Of a stretch of 48,611 nucleotides of DNA, positions 25,279-34,876 are shown piece after piece (position 1 is the first letter of the stretch; each line of letters begins with the position of its first letter). The DNA lies in the NCBI RefSeq assembly GCF_900107395.1, contig NZ_FNPW01000018.1, forward strand, positions 34,141 to 82,751, read 5' to 3'. The translations under genes were made by a program, and so were the position numbers. The notes under the pieces were generated by a model. It did no database searches. It was not told the origin of the DNA and saw nothing but the letters and a program-made list of their open reading frames with translations. Origin of the DNA: Pseudomonas sp. NFIX28 (GTDB lineage: Bacteria; Pseudomonadota; Gammaproteobacteria; Pseudomonadales; Pseudomonadaceae).

Positions 25279-25866
25279 TCAATTGCGCGACGGGAACAGG
25301 CCGTTCAGGGCCACGCTGAAGTTGATCACCAGGAACGGGTTCATGACTTCCAGCGGCAGGCCGTTGCCGGCGGGCGAGATGGTGCCGGAAATCGTGGTGC
25401 TGACCCCCTGCAGGGGCACCGGCGTGGCACCCAGCCCGTCGGAATAGATGGTCGCGGTGCCCGGCCCGCCGCCGGAGGTGCCGATGAACGAGTTGGTGGC
25501 CGTCGGCGCGCTGACCGGGCTGCTGGCGGGGTTGGCCAATTGCAGCGTGGTGGCGGCGCTCACGCTGGCGAGGGTGTGGGTGTGGGACGGCAGGTTGTTG
25601 AGGGTCGGGGTGACGTTTTCGGTACCGGAAACTTCGCCGATCACCCGTGGCGTCAGGCCCAGCCCGTTACCCTGGCCGATCGGCAGCCGCCCTTGCAGGT
25701 TCGGCAGTTGGAAGTTGGTGGTGCCGTTGCCGCCGTAATAGGTGCCCAGCAGCGAAAACAGCGCCTGGTACTGCGAAATCCCCAAGGTCTGGCCATAACA
25801 GGAGGCCCAGCCGCTGGGGGGGAAGTTAAAGGAAAAAGCTTGAATGGTGCCCATGAACACTTCCAT
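25279..25866 (-). CDS. Phage tail collar domain protein (microcystin-dependent-protein family)
   Basis: A 195-residue protein with a phage tail collar domain at about 5-60 (FNFPPSGWASCYGQTLGISQ; LFSLLGTYYGGNGTTNFQLP; NLQGRLPIGQG). It continues with a Ser/Thr/Gly-rich stretch containing the LPSHTHTL motif typical of this family, and a C-terminal strand region (NPFLVINFSVALNGLFPSRN). There is no signal peptide. No phage structural genes are nearby, so this is a stand-alone collar protein, not a prophage. I use the ATG at 25866 with AAGGA about 9 bases upstream; MGTIQAF at 25854 is the alternative. It is surrounded by the M50 exporter cluster and may be a cargo or a partner of it. Confidence 0.85.
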   Translation of the reverse strand: MEVFMGTIQAFSFNFPPSGWASCYGQTLGISQYQALFSLLGTYYGGNGTTNFQLPNLQGRLPIGQGNGLGLTPRVIGEVSGTENVTPTLNNLPSHTHTLASVSAATTLQLANPASSPVSAPTATNSFIGTSGGGPGTATIYSDGLGATPVPLQGVSTTISGTISPAGNGLPLEVMNPFLVINFSVALNGLFPSRN

Positions 25867-26345
25867 AGTTTTTTATCCTTCAGGTTAATCAGTGGTACTC
25901 CCTGAGCCGGTCCTGGCGTCTGGCCTGATAGCTTGCCCAATCGGGGCCGCGCCTCAGGCTGGCTCGTCGACAGCACTGGTTAGCGTAGACGCTGTTGCAC
26001 CAGTCGCCCGGGATGACGCAATGCCCGATGCCCGACCGGACGAACAGCGCTGCCGCGTAGGAAAAACGCCGAGGCGCGGGGCCTGCGCGCCGTTGTGCAG
26101 CGCGCCACGGGCCCGGCCGGGCGGTGCCATTGGCCATGGATAGCCGGCAGTTGTCGAAGGCGGGGAATAAAAAATCGTCGCAGGTCGTTCACAGGCTTAA
26201 TCGGTACACGTTCAGTAATAGAGCGCCGGGTGTTTTTAAAGCACACACTCTCTATGGTTTTTGCTCCGAATTGATATCAGAAGACCACTAGTCGGTTTTC
26301 TGACCCTGCACTACGCTTTGCCCTACAAATGGACTTATCGCTAGG
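25867..26345. promoter_or_regulatory. Divergent region between the collar gene and the first sulfotransferase
   Basis: A 479-base gap. The collar-proximal half (about 25890-26150) is GC-rich with short open frames on both strands that I do not trust as genes; one is discussed in the findings. The other half (about 26160-26345) is AT-richer (GGTGTTTTTAAAGCACACAC, CTATGGTTTTTGCTCCGAA) and is the likely promoter area of the sulfotransferase/giant-protein operon. I could not place -10/-35 boxes confidently. Confidence 0.4.
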
Positions 26346-27191
26346 GTGAAGGGATTGCCGCAGTTCCACTTTGTCTCCGGTTTACCGCGCTCAGGGTCGA
26401 CCCTGCTGTCGGCTATTCTGCTGCAAAACCCGCGGTTTCACGCCGGCATGACCAGCCCGGTGGGTGCGCTGTTCAGCGGCATCCTCGAACAATGCAGCGC
26501 CGGCAGCGAATACGGCGCTGTACTCGATATCGACATGCGCCGGCGCCTGCTGCGCGGGCTGTTCGACTCCTATTACGCCGACAAGGCCGACAAACCCGTC
26601 ATCTTCGACACCAATCGCCAGTGGTGCGCGCGCCTGCCGGCCTTGAAGGACCTGTTTCCCAAGGCCCGGACCATCGCTTGCGTGCGCAATGTGGCCTGGG
26701 TCATGGACAGCCTCGAGCGCCTGTACCGGGCCAATCCCTTCGAAAACACCAAGCTGTTTGGCGATGCGGCCGAGCGCAATTCGGTGTACAGCCGCTGCGA
26801 AACCCTGGCCCAGCACAACCGGCTGGTGGGGTATGCCTGGACCGCCCTGAAAGAAGCCTATTACGGCGAAAACGCCGACTCGCTGCTGATCGTCGACTAC
26901 GACCTGCTGAGCCAGGCGCCGGAGCGGGTGATGCGGCTGGTCTACGACTTTATCGGCGAACCCTGGTTCGACCACGATTTCAACAGCCTGGCCTACGACG
27001 CGCCCGAGTTCGACCAGGCGCTGGGCCTCTCGGGCCTGCACAAGGTCAAGGCGCGGGTGGCGCTTGAGTCGCGCCGTACCATCCTGCCGCCGGACCTGTT
27101 CGAAAAGTATGCGGAGCTGTCCTTCTGGAAAGACGGGGCCGCCAGCGCCGCCAATGTCATTCGTATGAAATCCGACGCCGCGATCCATTGA
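26346..27191 (+). CDS. Sulfotransferase family protein (1)
   Basis: A 281-residue PAPS-dependent sulfotransferase homologue. The 5'-phosphosulfate-binding loop is clear at residues about 12-21 (GLPRSGSTLL), and a 3'-phosphate-binding segment is likely at RTIACVRNVAWVMDSLERLY. There is no signal peptide or membrane segment, so it acts in the cytoplasm before export. The start is GTG at 26346, which puts the PSB loop at the usual distance from the N-terminus; its ribosome site is weak. It directly precedes the giant repeat protein (43-52 bases). With the APS-kinase homologue and second sulfotransferase downstream, this suggests that the giant protein or another cargo is O-sulfated. Confidence 0.87.
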   Translation: MKGLPQFHFVSGLPRSGSTLLSAILLQNPRFHAGMTSPVGALFSGILEQCSAGSEYGAVLDIDMRRRLLRGLFDSYYADKADKPVIFDTNRQWCARLPALKDLFPKARTIACVRNVAWVMDSLERLYRANPFENTKLFGDAAERNSVYSRCETLAQHNRLVGYAWTALKEAYYGENADSLLIVDYDLLSQAPERVMRLVYDFIGEPWFDHDFNSLAYDAPEFDQALGLSGLHKVKARVALESRRTILPPDLFEKYAELSFWKDGAASAANVIRMKSDAAIH

Positions 27192-27243
27192 TCGCGGTTT
27201 TCATTCCTGCACCTTTCAGCACGTTCGAGTCCGGGTGAGCATC

Positions 27244-30200
27244 ATGTGGTGGAGCAAAGGCAAGTCGCGGGTCAGTCAACGGGCCGCCGGGCGGGCGAGT
27301 GCCCTGGCCTCACCGATGATCATGCCCCTGGAGCCGCGCATGCTGTTCGACGGCGCGGTGGCGGCGACGGTGGCCGATGCCGCCCAGCCGGACAACCCGG
27401 TCGCCACGGACGTGGCCAAGACCCCGACCGCCGCCGATCAGCCGAGTGTCAGCCAGGACACCCATGGCCAGGCCGATGCGCCAGCGGCCGCGACCCCGCC
27501 GGCGATACCGGGTTTGACGGTGGTGTTCGTCGACTCGCGGGTCAAGGACGCCGACAGCCTGCTCCAGGGCATGGCCCCCGGCACCCAGGTGGTGCAACTG
27601 GGGGCGAACCAGGATGGCCTGCAACAGATCGCCGATTACCTGGACCAGCATCAGGGCGTCAGTTCGGTGCAGATCATCGCCCACGGCAATGCCGGCGACC
27701 TGTGGCTGGGCAACAGCTATCTGTCGGCGGACAACGTCCAGACGCGCGACACCGTGCTGGCGGACATCGGCCAGGACATGAACGCCGGCGGCGATATCCT
27801 GATCTACGGCTGCTACACCGCCGAGGGCGAGCGCGGCCTGGGCTTCATCGACTCGCTGGCGCAACTGACCGGCCGCGATGTGGCCGCTTCCAGCGACCGC
27901 ACCGGCCTGGGCGGCGACTGGGAACTGGAGATCGCCACCGGCACCATCGAAAGCGCCAACGTGCTGTCTGCCCAGGCCATGCAGGATTATCAGTGGGGGC
28001 TGGCGACCTGGACCGCCACCAACAACGCCAACTCCGGCGTGGGTTCGTTGCGGGCGGCACTGGCGTCGGCGCAGAACGGCGACATCGTCACCTTCAGCAG
28101 CGGCATGACGGTGCAGCTGACCTCCGAACTGCTGGTCAACAAGAACGTGCTCATCGACGGCGACCTGAACAACGACGGTGCGGCGGACGTGATCCTCGAC
28201 GGCCAGTACCGCACCCGCGTCATCGAAGTGACCGCGGGCAGTACCGTGACCCTCGATGGCCTGGTGATCACCCGGGGCCTGGTCTCCGGTAACGGCGGCA
28301 ACGGCGGGTATGGCGCGACCGGCGCCATGGCCGGGGGGATTTTCAACGCCGGCAACCTGACCCTCAACAACGTCACCGTGACTTCCAACGCGGCCTCGGG
28401 GGGCGGCGGTGGCGGCGGTGTCACCGGTGCGTTCTACGGCGGTGGCGGTGGTGGCGGCGGTGGCCTGGGTGGCCAGGGTGGCGGCCACGGCGGTTCCGCC
28501 GGCCCCGGCACCGGCACATTGGGCGGCCAGGCGGGCGGCGGTGGCGTGGGCGGTTATGGCGGTGGCTACGACGCCATCCACATGGGCGGTCGCGGCGGTA
28601 GCAGCACCGGCGGCGCGGGCGGCGTGGGCGTGTCCTACTACAGCAACGGCGGCAACGGCGCCTCGGCCACCAACGGCACGATTTCCATCGGCGGCGGTGG
28701 CGGCGGCGCGGGTTGGGACAAGGTCGGCGGCGCGGGCGGCAATGCCGCCGGCGGGATCTACAACGCCTCCAGCGGCACCATCACGGTGATCGGCACCTCG
28801 ACCATCAGCAACAACATCGGCGCGGGCGGCGGCGGTGGCGGGGGTGGCGGCCAAGGCAGCAACGCCAGCAATGGCGGGATTGGCGGCCGCGGCGTCGGCG
28901 CGGTCTGGAACAAGGGCACCTTCCTGATCACCGCTGCCAACTTCTCCGCCCTGAGCGGCAACGCGGCGGCCAGTGGCGCCGGTGGCGTAGCGCTGGGCGG
29001 TGGCAGCAACGGTACTTCGCCGACGTCGGTGGCGACCATCTACAACGACGGCGGCATCCTCAATACCGCCTATGCACCACCGCCCACCGCGACCATAGTG
29101 GTGGCGGACACCGCGCTGAAAATCGGCGAGACCTCGCTGGTGACCATTACCTTCAGCGAGGCGGTGACCGGCTTCAGCAACGCCGACCTGACCATCGCCA
29201 ACGGCACGCTGACCGCGGTGAGCAGCAGCGACGGCGGCATTACCTGGACCGCCACCTTCACCCCAACGGCCAGCATCACCGATACCAGCAACGTCATCAC
29301 CCTGGATAACACCGGGGTCATCAATGGCCTGGGCACCGCCGGGGTCGGCACCACCAACTCCAACAACTATGCGATCGATACCGCACTGCCGACCGCGACC
29401 ATAGTGGTCGCGGACAACGCCTTGAGGGTCGGTGAAACCTCGCTGGTGACCATCACCTTCAGCGAAGCGGTCAGCGGTTTCACCAACGCCGACCTGAGCA
29501 TCGCCAACGGCACGCTGAGCGCGGTGAGCAGCAGCGATGGCGGCATCACCTGGACCGCGACCTTCACCCCGAGCGCCAGCATCACCGATGCCAGCAACCT
29601 GATCACCCTGGACAATACCGGCATCGCCGACCTGGCCGGCAACGCCGGCAGCGGTACCAGCGATTCCAACAACTATGCGATCGACACCGTGCGCCCGACC
29701 GCGACCATTGTGGTCGCCGACAGCACCCTCACGGCGGGCGAAACTTCCCTGGTGACCATCACCTTCAGCGAAGCGGTGAGCGGCTTCACCAACGCCGACC
29801 TGAGCATCGCCAACGGCACGCTGAGCGCGGTGAGCAGCAGCGATGGCGGCATTACCTGGACCGCCACCTTTACCCCGACCGATGGCATCAGCGACACCAG
29901 CAACCTGATTACCCTGAACAACACCGGCATCGCCGACCTGGCCGGCAACACCGGTAGCGGCACCACGGACTCGGGCAACTACGTGATCAACACCGCGCAC
30001 CCGACGGCGACCATAGTGGTGGCCGACAATGCCCTGAGGATCGGTGAGACCTCGCTGGTGACCATCACCTTCTCCGAGGCGGTGACCGGCTTCAGCAACG
30101 CCGACCTGAGCGTCGCCAACGGTACGTTGAGCGCGGTGAGCAGCAGCGATGGCGGCATCACCTGGACCGCCACCTTCACCCCGAGCACCAGCATCACCGA

Positions 30201-33200
30201 TGCCACCAACCTGATCAGCCTGGACAACACCGGCGTCCAGAACAGCGTGGGCAACCTGGGCCAGGGCAGCACCAACTCCAACAACTACGCCATCGACACG
30301 GTGCGGCCGACCGCGACCATCGTAGTTGCCGATACCGCACTGAGGATCGGCGAAACCTCGCTGGTGACCATCACTTTCAGCGAAGCGGTGAGCGGCTTCA
30401 GCAACGCCGACCTGAGCATTGCCAATGGCACCCTGAGCGCGGTGAGCAGCAGCGATGGCGGCATCACCTGGACCGCGACCTTCACCCCGAGCGCCAGCAT
30501 CAGCGACACCAGCAACCTGATCACCCTGGACAATACCGGCATCGCCGACCTGGCCGGCAACGCTGGCAGCGGCACCACCGATTCCAATAATTACGCCATC
30601 GATACGCTGCGCCCGACCGCGACCATCGTGGTCGCCGACAGCGCCCTCAGCGCCGGTGAAACCTCGCTGGTGACCATCACCTTCAGCGAAGCGGTGAGCG
30701 GCTTCAGCAACGCCGACCTGAGCATCGCCAACGGTACGTTGAGCGCGGTGAGCAGCAGCGATGGCGGCATCACCTGGACCGCCACCTTCACCCCGACCGT
30801 TGGTATCAACGATGCCAGCAACCTGATCACCCTGAACAACACCGGTATCGCCGACCTGGCCGGCAACAGCGGTAGCGGTACCACCAACTCTGGCAACTAC
30901 AGCATCGACACCGTCCTGCCGACCGCGACCATCGTGGTCGCCGACAGCGCCTTGAGGATCGGAGAAACCTCGCTGGTGACCATCACTTTCAGCGAGGCGG
31001 TGACCGGCTTCAGCAACGCCGACCTGACCATCGCCAACGGTACGTTGAGCGCGGTGAGCAGCAGCGATGGCGGCATCACCTGGACCGCGACCTTTACCCC
31101 AACGGCCAGCATCAGCGACCCCAGCAACGTCATCACCCTGGACAACAGCGGCGTGAGCAACGCCTCGGGCAACGCCGGCAGCGGAACCACCGACTCGAAC
31201 AATTACGCGATCGATATGGTGCGCCCGACCGCGACCATCGTGGTCGCCGACAGTGCCCTGAGGATCGGCGAGACCTCGCTGGTGACCATCACCTTCAGCG
31301 AGGCCGTGGGCGGTTTCAGCAATGCCGACCTGAGCATCGCCAATGGCACCCTGAGCGCGGTGAGCAGCGGCGATGGCGGCATCACCTGGACCGCGACCTT
31401 CACCCCGAGCGCCAGCATCAACGACACCAGCAACGTCATCACCCTGGATAACACTGGCATTGCCGACCTGGCCGGTAACACCGGCAGCGGCACCAGCGAT
31501 TCCAACAACTATGCGATCGATACGCTGCGGCCGACCGCGACCATTGTGGTCGCCGACAGCACACTCACTGCCGGCGAGACCTCGCTGGTGACCATCACTT
31601 TCAGCGAGGCGGTCAGCGGCTTCAGCAACGCTGACCTGAGCATTGCCAACGGCACCCTGAGCGCGGTCAGCAGCAGCGATGGCGGCATCACCTGGACCGC
31701 CACCTTTACCCCGACGGTCGGCATCGCCGATGCCAGCAACGTCATCACCCTGAACAACACCGGGGTCAGCGACCTCGCGGGCAACAGCGGTAGCGGCACC
31801 ACCAACTCCGGCAACTACAGCATCGACACCGTCCTGCCGACCGCGACCATCGTGGTGGTGGATGACAACCTGAAGATCGGTGAAACTTCACTGGTGACCA
31901 TTACCTTCAGCGAAGCGGTCAGCGGTTTCAGCAATGCCGACCTGACCGTGGCCAATGGCACGCTGAGCGCGGTGAGCAGCAGCGATGGCGGCATCACCTG
32001 GACCGCCACCTTCACCCCGACGGCCAGCATCAGCGATACCAGCAACGTCATCACCCTGGACAACAGCGGCGTGAGCAACGCCTCGGGCAACGCCGGCAGC
32101 GGCACCACCGATTCCAATAACTATGCGATCGACACCGCGCGCCCGACCGCGACCATCGTGGTCGCCGACAGTGCCCTGGGGGTGGGCCAGACGTCCGTGG
32201 TCACCATCACCTTCAGCGAGGCGGTGACCGGCTTTACGCTGGCCGACCTGACCGTGGCCAACGGTACGCTGAGCGGCCTGAGCACCAGCGACAACATCAC
32301 CTACACCGCGACCCTCACGCCGACTGCCGCTGTCACCGACACCTCCAACCTGATTACCCTGGACAACACCGGTGTCACGGATGGGGCGGGCAATGCCGGC
32401 AGCGGCACCACCGATTCCAACAACTACGCGGTCGATAGCCAGCGGCCGGTCGCCACCGTCGTCCTCGCCGATACCGGCCTCAAGGCCGGCGAAACCACGT
32501 TGGTGACCATCACCTTCAGCGAAGCAGTGAGCGGCTTCGACAACAGCGACCTGAGCATCGCCAACGGCACCCTGAGCGCGGTCAGCAGCAGCGACGGCGG
32601 CATCACCTGGACCGCCACCTTCACCCCGACGGCGGGCATCACCGACCTGAGCAACCTCATCACCCTGAACAACACCGGTATCACCGACCTGGCCGGCAAT
32701 AGCGGCACCGGGACCACCAACTCCGCCAACTACAGCATCGAAACCGTGGTGCCGACGGCCACCATCGTGATTGCCGACACGGCGTTGAAGGCCGGCGAAA
32801 CCTCGCTGGTGACCATCACCTTCAGCGAGGCGGTGAGCGGTTTCGACAACAGCGACCTGACGCTGGCCAATGGCACCTTGAGCGCGCTGAGCAGCAGCGA
32901 TGGCGGGGTCACCTGGACCGCGACTTTCACCCCGAACGCCAACGTCAGCGCTGCCAGCAACCTCATCACCCTGAACAACGGTGGCGTGACCAACGTCTCG
33001 GGCAATACCGGCAGCGGCACCACCGACTCCAACCACTACAGCATCGACACGGCCCGTCCGACGGCGACCATCGTGGTGGCCAACCCGATGCTGCCGATCG
33101 GCGAAACCAGCCTGGTGACCATCACTTTCAGCGAGGCGGTGAGCGGCTTCGACAACAGCGACCTGACGGTGGCCAACGGCACCCTGAGCGCGGTGAGCAG

Positions 33201-34836
33201 TAGCGATGGCGGCATCACCTGGACCGCGACCTTCACCCCGAACGCCAACGTCAGCGATGCCAGCAACCTGATCACGCTGAACAACAGCGGGGTCAGCGAC
33301 CTGGCCGGCAACGCCGGCAGCGGCAGCAGCGACTCGAACAACTTCATCATCGACACCGGGCGCCCGACCGTCAGCATCGTGCTCGCCGACAGCACCCTGA
33401 AGGCGGGTGAAACCACCACGGTCACCATCACCTTCAGCGAGGCGATCAGCGGCCTCACCAACGCCGACCTGACAGTGGCCAACGGCACCCTGGGGGCGCT
33501 GAGCAGCAGCGACGGCGGCATCACCTGGACCGCCACCTTCACCCCGGCCAGCAACATCAGCGACAGCAGCAACCAGATCACCTTGAACAATGCCGGGGTG
33601 ATGGACGCGCTCGGCAACACCGGCAGCGGCACCACCGATTCGGCCAATTACGTGATCGACAGCACCCGGCCCACCGCGACCATAGTGGTGGCCAACCCGA
33701 TGCTGGCCGTGGGCGAAACCTCGCTGGTGACCATCACTTTCAGCGAGGCGGTGAGCGGCTTCGACAACAGCGACCTGACGGTGGCCAACGGCACCCTGGG
33801 CGCGCTGAGCAGCAGCGACGGTGGCGTCACCTGGACCGCGACCTTCACGCCCGGCAGCAACCTCAGCGATACCACCAACCTGATCACCCTCAACAACAGC
33901 GGGGTCAGCGACGCCTCGGGCAATACCGGGCTGGGCAGCACGGATTCGAACAATTACCTGATCGACACCCAGCGGCCGACCGCGACCATCGTGGTCGCCA
34001 ACAGCAGCCTCGGCGTGGGCCAGACCAGCAGCGTGACCATCACCTTCAGCGAGGCGATCAGCGGTTTCACCAACTCGGACCTGACGGTGGCCAACGGCAC
34101 CCTGAGCGCCCTGAGCAGCAGCGACGGCGGCCGGACCTGGACCGCGACCCTGACGCCCACCGCCAACATCAGCGATACCAGCAACGTCATCACCCTGAAC
34201 AACGGCGGGGTCAGCGACTCGTTCGGCAATACCGGCACCGGCAGTACCGATTCCAACAATTACGCGATCAACAGCGTGCCGGCGACCAACCCCCCCACGC
34301 AGTTGCCGGTGGGCGATCCGGAGTTCCGTTCGAGCGACCCGGTGGTTCCGCCGTTGCCGCCGTATGTGCCGCTGCAACCGGCGGTCAGCGCTCCGCCGGT
34401 GGGCAACCTGGGCTCGCCACTGACCTTCGCGCCGCTGTTCGAGCAGCGGGTGCTGGGCGACGGGATCCGGCCGCTGGGGGATATTTTCATCAACAACGGG
34501 GCCCTGGCGCCGAGCTTTATTGCCCAGGTATTCGGCAGCAGCGATGCCGGCGGCGACGGCAACGGCCATGGTTTCCTGGGGTTTGGTGGCGGCGACGGCG
34601 GGGTGTTCGGCCAAAGCACGCTGTCGGTGCTGTTCAGCCAGGACTCCGCCGAGGACGAAGGTTCGCGCAGTTCCCTTGGCGACAGGGCCGGCGACCTTTC
34701 CCAGGGTGGGCGCGGGGTGTTTGGGGCGCCGTCGCTGACCCAGCAATTGCAATTGATGCAAGACGCCGAGCAACGGCAGATCCGCGATCTGGCCATGGCG
34801 TTCGAACAGGCCGGCATCAGCGCAATGCCGGCCTGA
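27244..34836 (+). CDS. Giant LEPR-XLL / DUF4347 / Big_12-repeat secreted protein
   Basis: A ~2,530-residue surface or secreted protein. An Arg-rich N-terminus leads to the LEPR-XLL motif (LEPRMLFDG at 29-37), the N-terminal signature of very long repetitive exported proteins. A DUF4347 domain follows (about 85-245), with His147 (IIAHG) and Cys190 (IYGCYTAEG). Next comes a CSLRE/beta-helix-like segment (SLRAALASAQNGDIVTFSS) and a strongly Gly-rich region (about 28390-28880). Then 17 Ig-like (Big_12-type) repeats of 102 residues span 29083-34281. A Pro-rich linker and a ~110-residue C-terminal tail end it. No RTX nonapeptides are seen. I prefer the ATG at 27244 with GGTGAG just upstream; a GTG at 27235 would add three residues. 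A TolC-type gene follows 40 bases downstream. Confidence 0.9.
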   Translation: MWWSKGKSRVSQRAAGRASALASPMIMPLEPRMLFDGAVAATVADAAQPDNPVATDVAKTPTAADQPSVSQDTHGQADAPAAATPPAIPGLTVVFVDSRVKDADSLLQGMAPGTQVVQLGANQDGLQQIADYLDQHQGVSSVQIIAHGNAGDLWLGNSYLSADNVQTRDTVLADIGQDMNAGGDILIYGCYTAEGERGLGFIDSLAQLTGRDVAASSDRTGLGGDWELEIATGTIESANVLSAQAMQDYQWGLATWTATNNANSGVGSLRAALASAQNGDIVTFSSGMTVQLTSELLVNKNVLIDGDLNNDGAADVILDGQYRTRVIEVTAGSTVTLDGLVITRGLVSGNGGNGGYGATGAMAGGIFNAGNLTLNNVTVTSNAASGGGGGGGVTGAFYGGGGGGGGGLGGQGGGHGGSAGPGTGTLGGQAGGGGVGGYGGGYDAIHMGGRGGSSTGGAGGVGVSYYSNGGNGASATNGTISIGGGGGGAGWDKVGGAGGNAAGGIYNASSGTITVIGTSTISNNIGAGGGGGGGGGQGSNASNGGIGGRGVGAVWNKGTFLITAANFSALSGNAAASGAGGVALGGGSNGTSPTSVATIYNDGGILNTAYAPPPTATIVVADTALKIGETSLVTITFSEAVTGFSNADLTIANGTLTAVSSSDGGITWTATFTPTASITDTSNVITLDNTGVINGLGTAGVGTTNSNNYAIDTALPTATIVVADNALRVGETSLVTITFSEAVSGFTNADLSIANGTLSAVSSSDGGITWTATFTPSASITDASNLITLDNTGIADLAGNAGSGTSDSNNYAIDTVRPTATIVVADSTLTAGETSLVTITFSEAVSGFTNADLSIANGTLSAVSSSDGGITWTATFTPTDGISDTSNLITLNNTGIADLAGNTGSGTTDSGNYVINTAHPTATIVVADNALRIGETSLVTITFSEAVTGFSNADLSVANGTLSAVSSSDGGITWTATFTPSTSITDATNLISLDNTGVQNSVGNLGQGSTNSNNYAIDTVRPTATIVVADTALRIGETSLVTITFSEAVSGFSNADLSIANGTLSAVSSSDGGITWTATFTPSASISDTSNLITLDNTGIADLAGNAGSGTTDSNNYAIDTLRPTATIVVADSALSAGETSLVTITFSEAVSGFSNADLSIANGTLSAVSSSDGGITWTATFTPTVGINDASNLITLNNTGIADLAGNSGSGTTNSGNYSIDTVLPTATIVVADSALRIGETSLVTITFSEAVTGFSNADLTIANGTLSAVSSSDGGITWTATFTPTASISDPSNVITLDNSGVSNASGNAGSGTTDSNNYAIDMVRPTATIVVADSALRIGETSLVTITFSEAVGGFSNADLSIANGTLSAVSSGDGGITWTATFTPSASINDTSNVITLDNTGIADLAGNTGSGTSDSNNYAIDTLRPTATIVVADSTLTAGETSLVTITFSEAVSGFSNADLSIANGTLSAVSSSDGGITWTATFTPTVGIADASNVITLNNTGVSDLAGNSGSGTTNSGNYSIDTVLPTATIVVVDDNLKIGETSLVTITFSEAVSGFSNADLTVANGTLSAVSSSDGGITWTATFTPTASISDTSNVITLDNSGVSNASGNAGSGTTDSNNYAIDTARPTATIVVADSALGVGQTSVVTITFSEAVTGFTLADLTVANGTLSGLSTSDNITYTATLTPTAAVTDTSNLITLDNTGVTDGAGNAGSGTTDSNNYAVDSQRPVATVVLADTGLKAGETTLVTITFSEAVSGFDNSDLSIANGTLSAVSSSDGGITWTATFTPTAGITDLSNLITLNNTGITDLAGNSGTGTTNSANYSIETVVPTATIVIADTALKAGETSLVTITFSEAVSGFDNSDLTLANGTLSALSSSDGGVTWTATFTPNANVSAASNLITLNNGGVTNVSGNTGSGTTDSNHYSIDTARPTATIVVANPMLPIGETSLVTITFSEAVSGFDNSDLTVANGTLSAVSSSDGGITWTATFTPNANVSDASNLITLNNSGVSDLAGNAGSGSSDSNNFIIDTGRPTVSIVLADSTLKAGETTTVTITFSEAISGLTNADLTVANGTLGALSSSDGGITWTATFTPASNISDSSNQITLNNAGVMDALGNTGSGTTDSANYVIDSTRPTATIVVANPMLAVGETSLVTITFSEAVSGFDNSDLTVANGTLGALSSSDGGVTWTATFTPGSNLSDTTNLITLNNSGVSDASGNTGLGSTDSNNYLIDTQRPTATIVVANSSLGVGQTSSVTITFSEAISGFTNSDLTVANGTLSALSSSDGGRTWTATLTPTANISDTSNVITLNNGGVSDSFGNTGTGSTDSNNYAINSVPATNPPTQLPVGDPEFRSSDPVVPPLPPYVPLQPAVSAPPVGNLGSPLTFAPLFEQRVLGDGIRPLGDIFINNGALAPSFIAQVFGSSDAGGDGNGHGFLGFGGGDGGVFGQSTLSVLFSQDSAEDEGSRSSLGDRAGDLSQGGRGVFGAPSLTQQLQLMQDAEQRQIRDLAMAFEQAGISAMPA
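29083..34281 (+). repeat. Seventeen tandem 306-base repeats encoding Ig-like domains
   Basis: Seventeen direct repeats of 306 bases (repeat 11 is one codon shorter), each starting PTATIVVAD-like and containing GETSLVTITFSEAVSGF and SSSDGGITWTATFTP. Repeats 1-10 are very similar in DNA. Repeats 11-17 are more diverged: 12-14 and 16 carry FDNSDLT in place of FSNADL, and 14 and 16 share VANPML. This suggests recent local duplication at the N-terminal side. Confidence 0.95.
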
Positions 34837-34876
34837 ACACACCTAATACGATGCGGCATCCAGGGGCGAGACAAGG

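Noticed and set aside
25279..25866. A prophage or tailocin fragment
   Set aside because: Only a single collar-domain protein is present; no other tail, capsid, lysis or integrase genes surround it.
29367..34259. A ladder of minus-strand open frames of about 100 codons, one per 306 bases
   Set aside because: They are the antisense shadow of the 17 Ig-like repeats; their period equals the repeat and they have no ribosome sites.
31888..34842. A 984-codon minus-strand open frame, and another of 896 codons at 27310-30000
   Set aside because: Composition is His/Gly/Ala/Arg-rich without any domain, typical of antisense frames in GC-rich repeats; the plus strand carries clear Ig-like domains.
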